From: Nepenthes gracilis
Lineage: Eukaryota; Streptophyta; Magnoliopsida; Caryophyllales; Nepenthaceae
Direction of reading: 5' to 3'
Length of the DNA stretch: 64,000 bases
Assembly: GCA_033239525.1 (NCBI GenBank)
Contig: BSYO01000033.1
Coordinates: 8,175,501-8,239,500, forward strand
Notes under the pieces: generated by a model
What the model saw: only the letters and a program-made list of their open reading frames with translations
Databases searched by the model: none
What the model was told of the DNA's origin: nothing
Program-made: the position numbers and the translations under genes
Shown: piece after piece, positions 59,112 through 64,000 of the stretch
How positions within the stretch are numbered: the stretch's first letter is position 1
Layout of the letters: the number at the start of each line of letters is the position of its first letter

Positions 59112-60409
59112 CATCACGTGACGACTCGAGCCTGAATCCCCGGACCGTACCTGTGAAAACACCTCAATCATCCAAATTCATCAATTATCCAACATAAATT
59201 CTAAAATCCATCAATATAGATAAATTCAAAATCATCAAATTACTAAAATTATCGTACCATAAATAATCCTCATAAATACATTAATTAATATAACATCCGT
59301 AATCATAATTTACTCAAAATAAAAGAAATATTTTTCACTATCACTCATATGCCGCTAATACCAAAATCGCCTCTATCTAGTGCTCGATAACAATCCCATA
59401 AATTTTGACTTGCACCCATGATACCTCTTCATTCTGGAGTCAAGGAAATAAAAAAGTGAGTTGAATATCCAACAAATAAATACAATTAATAATTTAAAAA
59501 GACAAATAACTATCTCAGATAATAATATTAAATTCATAAAATTAATAATAACATACGATATACAATTCACTATTTGAAATTCAATAACATGTCATGTCTA
59601 TGATCAAAAAGTTATATAAACAAGTGAAATATCACGAATATAATATAGATTCCACCGAATTAGATCGTTGACTCAATACGAGATACAACTATATGAGATA
59701 ATAATAATCTTCACAATATGATATAATAATAATCTCTATGGATCATATTCTGACATAGTGAATCAAAGGCCGCGTATTTATGACCCGAACGGTTAAGTAA
59801 GTACCACGAGGTTATCTGATATTCATAGTATCCCCACTATCCCTATAGGCTTCCTAGAGGCTGTACTCATAGTATACTCATACCATCTCTGATACATCTC
59901 TCGTATGATATCCCTGATATTATTCTTTACAATGGTCATTTGGTTATAAGTATTCCTCCTCAATATTACCGACCTCAACTTCTGGAATGGAATAAGTATT
60001 GAAAAAGTATAGATTACTCTACGGTCTCACAAACTCTTATTCGTTCGGATACTGTGGAGTCTCCGTATACTCTCATTTACTGATCTATAGAGTACCAATA
60101 AAAGATACACACGCGATCAAATCCAACACGAAGGATTATTTATCACAGAATTGAGAGAAAGTCTAAAGACAGCTCGAATATTTAATTAAATGATATAATA
60201 TTTTTTTAAATCCAACATATATGTGCATTCATATATTATCACTCATTCCACACATTATAGCACCCACGACTGTTCTCTCTCTCTCACACCCACACACACT
60301 GCTAACACTCACATAGTTACACAGTTGCACACTTTGGCAATTTATACTTACCACCTCTACTGATTAAATCTGCCATTTCACATATAAATATTCATAAATA
60401 TACTTATAT

Positions 60410-60560
60410 TATTATATATACAAACACAGAACACACAACACACACACAACAGCACACACGCTGCTTACACATATACACACACACATAGCAACACACGCTA
60501 CTTACCCACACACATGCACACAGTGCACATGCACACACCCAGTAGCACACATGCATGCAT
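60410..60560. repeat. Degenerate (CA)n tract
   Basis: CACACA-rich stretch with CACACAACA and GCACACACG variants, within the solo-LTR-like insertion. Confidence 0.8.
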
Positions 60561-61415
60561 CCTTTACATATATGTACATACATATACTCTTGGAGACATA
60601 TATATCTATATGTGTACAAAAACTACAACAAATTAACAATATCTTTCAACTCCTGCCTATAATACACAAATCTAGAACGATGTTTGGGATCGGAAAGTTA
60701 AGAACAGATTCAACCAGCCGCTACCTTTGTCAATTGATGACGATGCAATTTAACCTTAAGATTTTCATACTTGCCTCAAACAAGTTGGAATTTATAAAAT
60801 ATTGGGTATAGATTTTAGCAATTAGCCTCCAATTTGTCCAATTTTTATAGCCATTGCTTACTGTTCAACCCAAAAGCACCAAACAATGTTATGCTTTGTT
60901 TCTCTCCTCTATTTTTTTGCACTGAAAATATAAAATTTGAACCTTTAAAATCTCAATTTGCATCACAAAGATTGTTTGTAGTATAACTCATTAATTATCA
61001 TGACTTAAATCACCATAAACTCTCAAATCTTCTGTCATTCCTCACCGCATCTATTTTTCCTCAATGTTTGATTCACATAAATGACTGCCAATTTTTAAAA
61101 AATTAAGGCATGCAATTAGAAAATTTACATCAACAATGAGAATTGAAGAATTTACTTACCTTAATTTCTTACATTTCTTTCGGAGCTTTTCTATTTGACT
61201 CATGCGCGGCTTTCCTCATCGGCTCCCCTTCTCCCTCCCCCAATTCAGGCGATTATAATACCAAAACAATATAGGGTAAATAGTGCTAAGGTTGCTAAGT
61301 TTCTATCTTCAGCATTGATTTTTTCCTTCTTTGCCCTACTGAATTCCTTTCCTTCTTCATCATTTCTTTCTCCATTTCCCTCCTTTTTCCTCATTTTCTT
61401 TCTTTTAATTCACCA

Positions 61416-61418
<3 letters not shown>

Positions 61419-61474
<56 letters not shown>
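61419..61474. repeat. (ATT)n microsatellite
   Basis: About 18 consecutive ATT units inside the solo-LTR-like insertion. Confidence 0.9.
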
Positions 61475-61477
<3 letters not shown>

Positions 61478-62082
61478 GTCATTATCATATATATATATTT
61501 ATTTATATTTAATTAAAAATAAAAATTAATTGATTAATTAATTATCTAATTATCTTTACAATAATATTTATAATTTTGATCTCACTTTCTAATATTTTAA
61601 CCACTTTAAAATTTAATTATATTTTTAGTCAAAAAAATTTAATACACTAAGACCCACCTGATAAATATTATTTAGTTAGCTTAGTTCAATATTAAATTAA
61701 TTTAACCTAATTCACTAATTAATCTAATTTTAAATTAATAGTTTAAATATTCAAACTCAATCTATCAATCCCAATACTCTAAATTTCATTGGCCTAAAAA
61801 TTAAATGTCTACTTATTTTCTAAATAGTAATATGCTAACTAATTTTATCAATTATTAAAAATTTATCTCCAACTAGATTGTTCAATTTAATTCCAAAAAT
61901 AAGCCACATGATTAAAATTTCTCATATACAGTCCACTGAGTAATTTAACCCAAATTCTAAGCCCAATTACAAAATTTTATAACAAGATAATTACTAAAAT
62001 AGATAAATAATTATCACAATTAATCAAATAATTAATTCTCATAAAATAATAAAATTAAAAATATTTAGAATATTACAGATCA

Positions 62083-63775
62083 TCCCAATTAGGAAGTGAA
62101 GCAGGTGTGGTCCCAAGAACTCCAAATGGGTCAGAAATAAAATACTTGATGAGCCTCAAATTTTCAATCACCAACAATATTGATGAATACGAGGCCTTAT
62201 TAGCCAAACTCAAACTAACAAAAGAGTGCTCAACTAAAATCCTAATAGTCTATAGTAACTCGAAACTAATCGTCAACCAAGTTACCAAAAATTTCAAAGC
62301 GTCTAGCCCATTATTCGCAAGATATCTTACTAAAGTGGAGGGACTAATCAAGCCATTCGATAGAATAAAAATTCTCCACATCTTGAGAAAAAACAATTGG
62401 AGGGCAGATTAGATAACGAAAGCAATTACAACTGAAAATTCAAAGCACTATGTCTAAGAGATGTGGGAAATCCTTACCATCCCAAGCATAAAAGTTTCAG
62501 AAAATGAGATATTTCAGATCTCAAATAATGAAGCGTGGGTGACTCCATACACAAGGTACCTAGAAGAAGGCCTTTTACCAGAAAATTCAAATGACGCCAT
62601 GCGCATAAAGAGGGCAGTAGGCTGGTACATCCACAAAGACAAGAGACTGTATCGATGAGGGTACTCTATCTCGTACATGCGATGTCTAATGCCAAAAGAA
62701 GCTGACTATGCGCTGAAGCGAAGTGCATCTCAATTTTGTGAGTCACACAGGAGGAACAAGAACTTGGCACCCAAAATCATATGACAGGGAAACTAATAAC
62801 TTACAATGAAGTAAGATGCCATGAAATATGTGAAGAAGTATAAAAATTATCAAATCCATGGTAACATCCCTCATTGGCCACACTCAGAACTATAAACCTA
62901 GTAGTCACCATGGTTGTTCGCTCATTGGGAGCTTGACATGTTAGTCCCATTGCCCATTACACTAGGATAGAAAAAATTAGTCATAGTCGGCATCGACTAT
63001 TTTACAAAATGAGTAGATATTTCTCCACTAGCATGGATAACTAAGTAGAACATGATAGAGTTTATTCGGCGGAGCATCATATGCAAGTCTAGGATTTTTG
63101 AGGTCATAGCGATTGATAATAAAATCCAATTTATTAACAAAAGATTCACGAAGTACTACATAAGTTTGGGAATCCAACTCATTTATACTTTTGTCACCTA
63201 TCTATAGGCGAATGGGTAGGTAAAAATAACGAATCGGATACTTCTACACAAGTTAAAAACGAAGCTAGAAAACGAGTGGCTCTTGAGCAGATGACTTACC
63301 CTTCGTGCTGTGGTCCTACTTGATAACCTCCAGGGAACCAACACGAGAAACGTAGTTCCGTTTGTGTTACAGGATTGAGATAGTTATTCGGGTTGAGATT
63401 GGTCTACCCAACCTTTGAATCGAAAGTTTTGACCCAAACAGTAACTCCAAACAACCAAGGGAGCATCTTAACTTACTCATAGAAGCCGGAGACACAGCAA
63501 GGCTGCGCACAGCGGCTTATCAGTAACAAATCGCTTCGTACTACAATAAAAAAGTAAAAACTCACCAATTCGAGGTGGGGAATTTAGTTCTCTAAAGTAT
63601 AGAGGTAACAAGCAAATTTGCTTAATAGAATAAGTTGTCCATTAATTGAGAATGACCATTCCTAATCTCAATAATTCTTTGAAATAGTGCATACAAGCTA
63701 TGCACTAAAAACGAAAAATTGGTCCCGGGGATATAGAACACTGTCCACCTTAAAAAATATTATCAATGAACCTTC
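62083..63775 (+). pseudogene. Tat-4 second RNase H (rest) and integrase
   Basis: 62107-62412 gives VVPRTPNGSEIKYL, DEYEALLAKLKLTKECSTK, LIVNQVTKNFKA and LHILRKNNWRAD. The integrase follows with DAMKYVKKYKNYQIHGN (CxxC changed), WELDML, VGIDYFTK, AIDNKIQF, the LRTAAYQ and YYNKKVKTHQFEVGNLVL region, and the pol end HLKKYYQ near 63760. Several stops. The element's 3' part continues beyond the window. Confidence 0.82.
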
Positions 63776-64000
63776 GTAAAATCAAGGTAAGTATTGTACA
63801 TGCCATGCGAACTACGTGTATGTTGCAATCATATTGAAATTAATAAAATTGTCATAGATTTATTATGTTGTTTATGTGAATATTTGTGTGTCTTGGCATA
63901 AATTTAAACGACCCAAATTGACCCTAAATCAGGTGAAAGCTTTCATCTATAAATTGGCGTGCTAAAAACATGGTCAAAATCTCGGTCAAGACAACCAAGC
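63776..64000. other. Tat-4 downstream region, cut by the window end
   Basis: AT-rich non-coding DNA behind integrase; in this lineage an extra gene or LTR would follow. Nothing more can be said. Confidence 0.5.

Larger units (their letters stand above)
59117..62077 (-). mobile_element. 2961-bp solo-LTR-like insertion splitting the Tat-4 second RNase H
   Basis: The Tat-4 frame stops at HVDGSS (59116) and resumes at SQLGSEAGVV (62083). Between lies AT-rich DNA with no gag-pol. Flanks CATCA (59112-59116) and GATCA (62078-62082) are a target duplication with one mismatch, and removing insert plus one copy restores the usual aRNH spacing (DGSS, three residues, GSxAGV). On the minus strand the insert starts TGTAATATTC and ends GAGTCGTCACG (final A changed to G). 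TG...CA ends and lack of coding fit a solo LTR, minus orientation; a non-coding LARD cannot be excluded. Confidence 0.7.

Noticed and set aside
60404..60619. Cys-rich 71-codon minus-strand frame
   Set aside because: It is translation of a degenerate CA/GT microsatellite.

Overview
The window is nuclear DNA of a flowering plant, probably a eudicot. It is AT-rich and intron-bearing, has plant splice signals and plant LTR retrotransposon lineages, and shows no bacterial features. I recognise one host gene with an intact reading frame; most of the rest is retrotransposon DNA of several ages or AT-rich spacer.

Layout. 1-3600: a chimeric relic in which an intronless PHT4-type anion transporter sequence, with frameshifts and a missing middle part, is followed by what looks like the end of a chromovirus polyprotein and a possible LTR. 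3600-9100: AT-rich spacer with a 425-bp MITE. 9459-18165 (minus): a seven-exon ALKBH10-type AlkB dioxygenase gene (putative mRNA m6A demethylase, 549 codons). All exon phases agree. Intron 1 is 5.6 kb and full of repeats, and intron 2 appears to use a GC donor. 19742-25630: a truncated Tat-type Ty3/gypsy element (Tat-2). 27445-28764: a poly(A)-tailed non-LTR insertion with a perfect 16-bp target duplication. 28863-34196: a complete but dead Ty1/copia element of the Tork/Tnt1 type with target duplication AAAAG. 34657-49021: a 14.4-kb Tat element (Tat-1) with both LTRs and target duplication AGCGG, gag-pol on the minus strand and two or more extra reading frames on the plus strand. 49027-52400: spacer with one GC-rich island. 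52400 to about 55000 (minus, Tat-3) and 55985 to the window end (plus, Tat-4): two decayed Tat elements head to head. Tat-4 is split inside its second RNase H by a 2961-bp solo-LTR-like insertion.

How the parts relate. The ALKBH10-like gene is the only candidate for a functional cellular gene; its product would remove N6-methyladenosine from mRNA. The transposons appear inactive: every gag-pol has stops, frameshifts or altered active-site residues. The biologically most interesting parts are the antisense extra gene of the Tat elements (Transposase_28/PF04195-like, with its own TATA box and a probable intron), the cDNA-derived transporter capture, the GC-AG intron and altered 2-oxoglutarate-site residues of the ALKBH10-like gene, and several clean insertion scars. 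All assignments are by eye from translated motifs; no database search or expression data were available.
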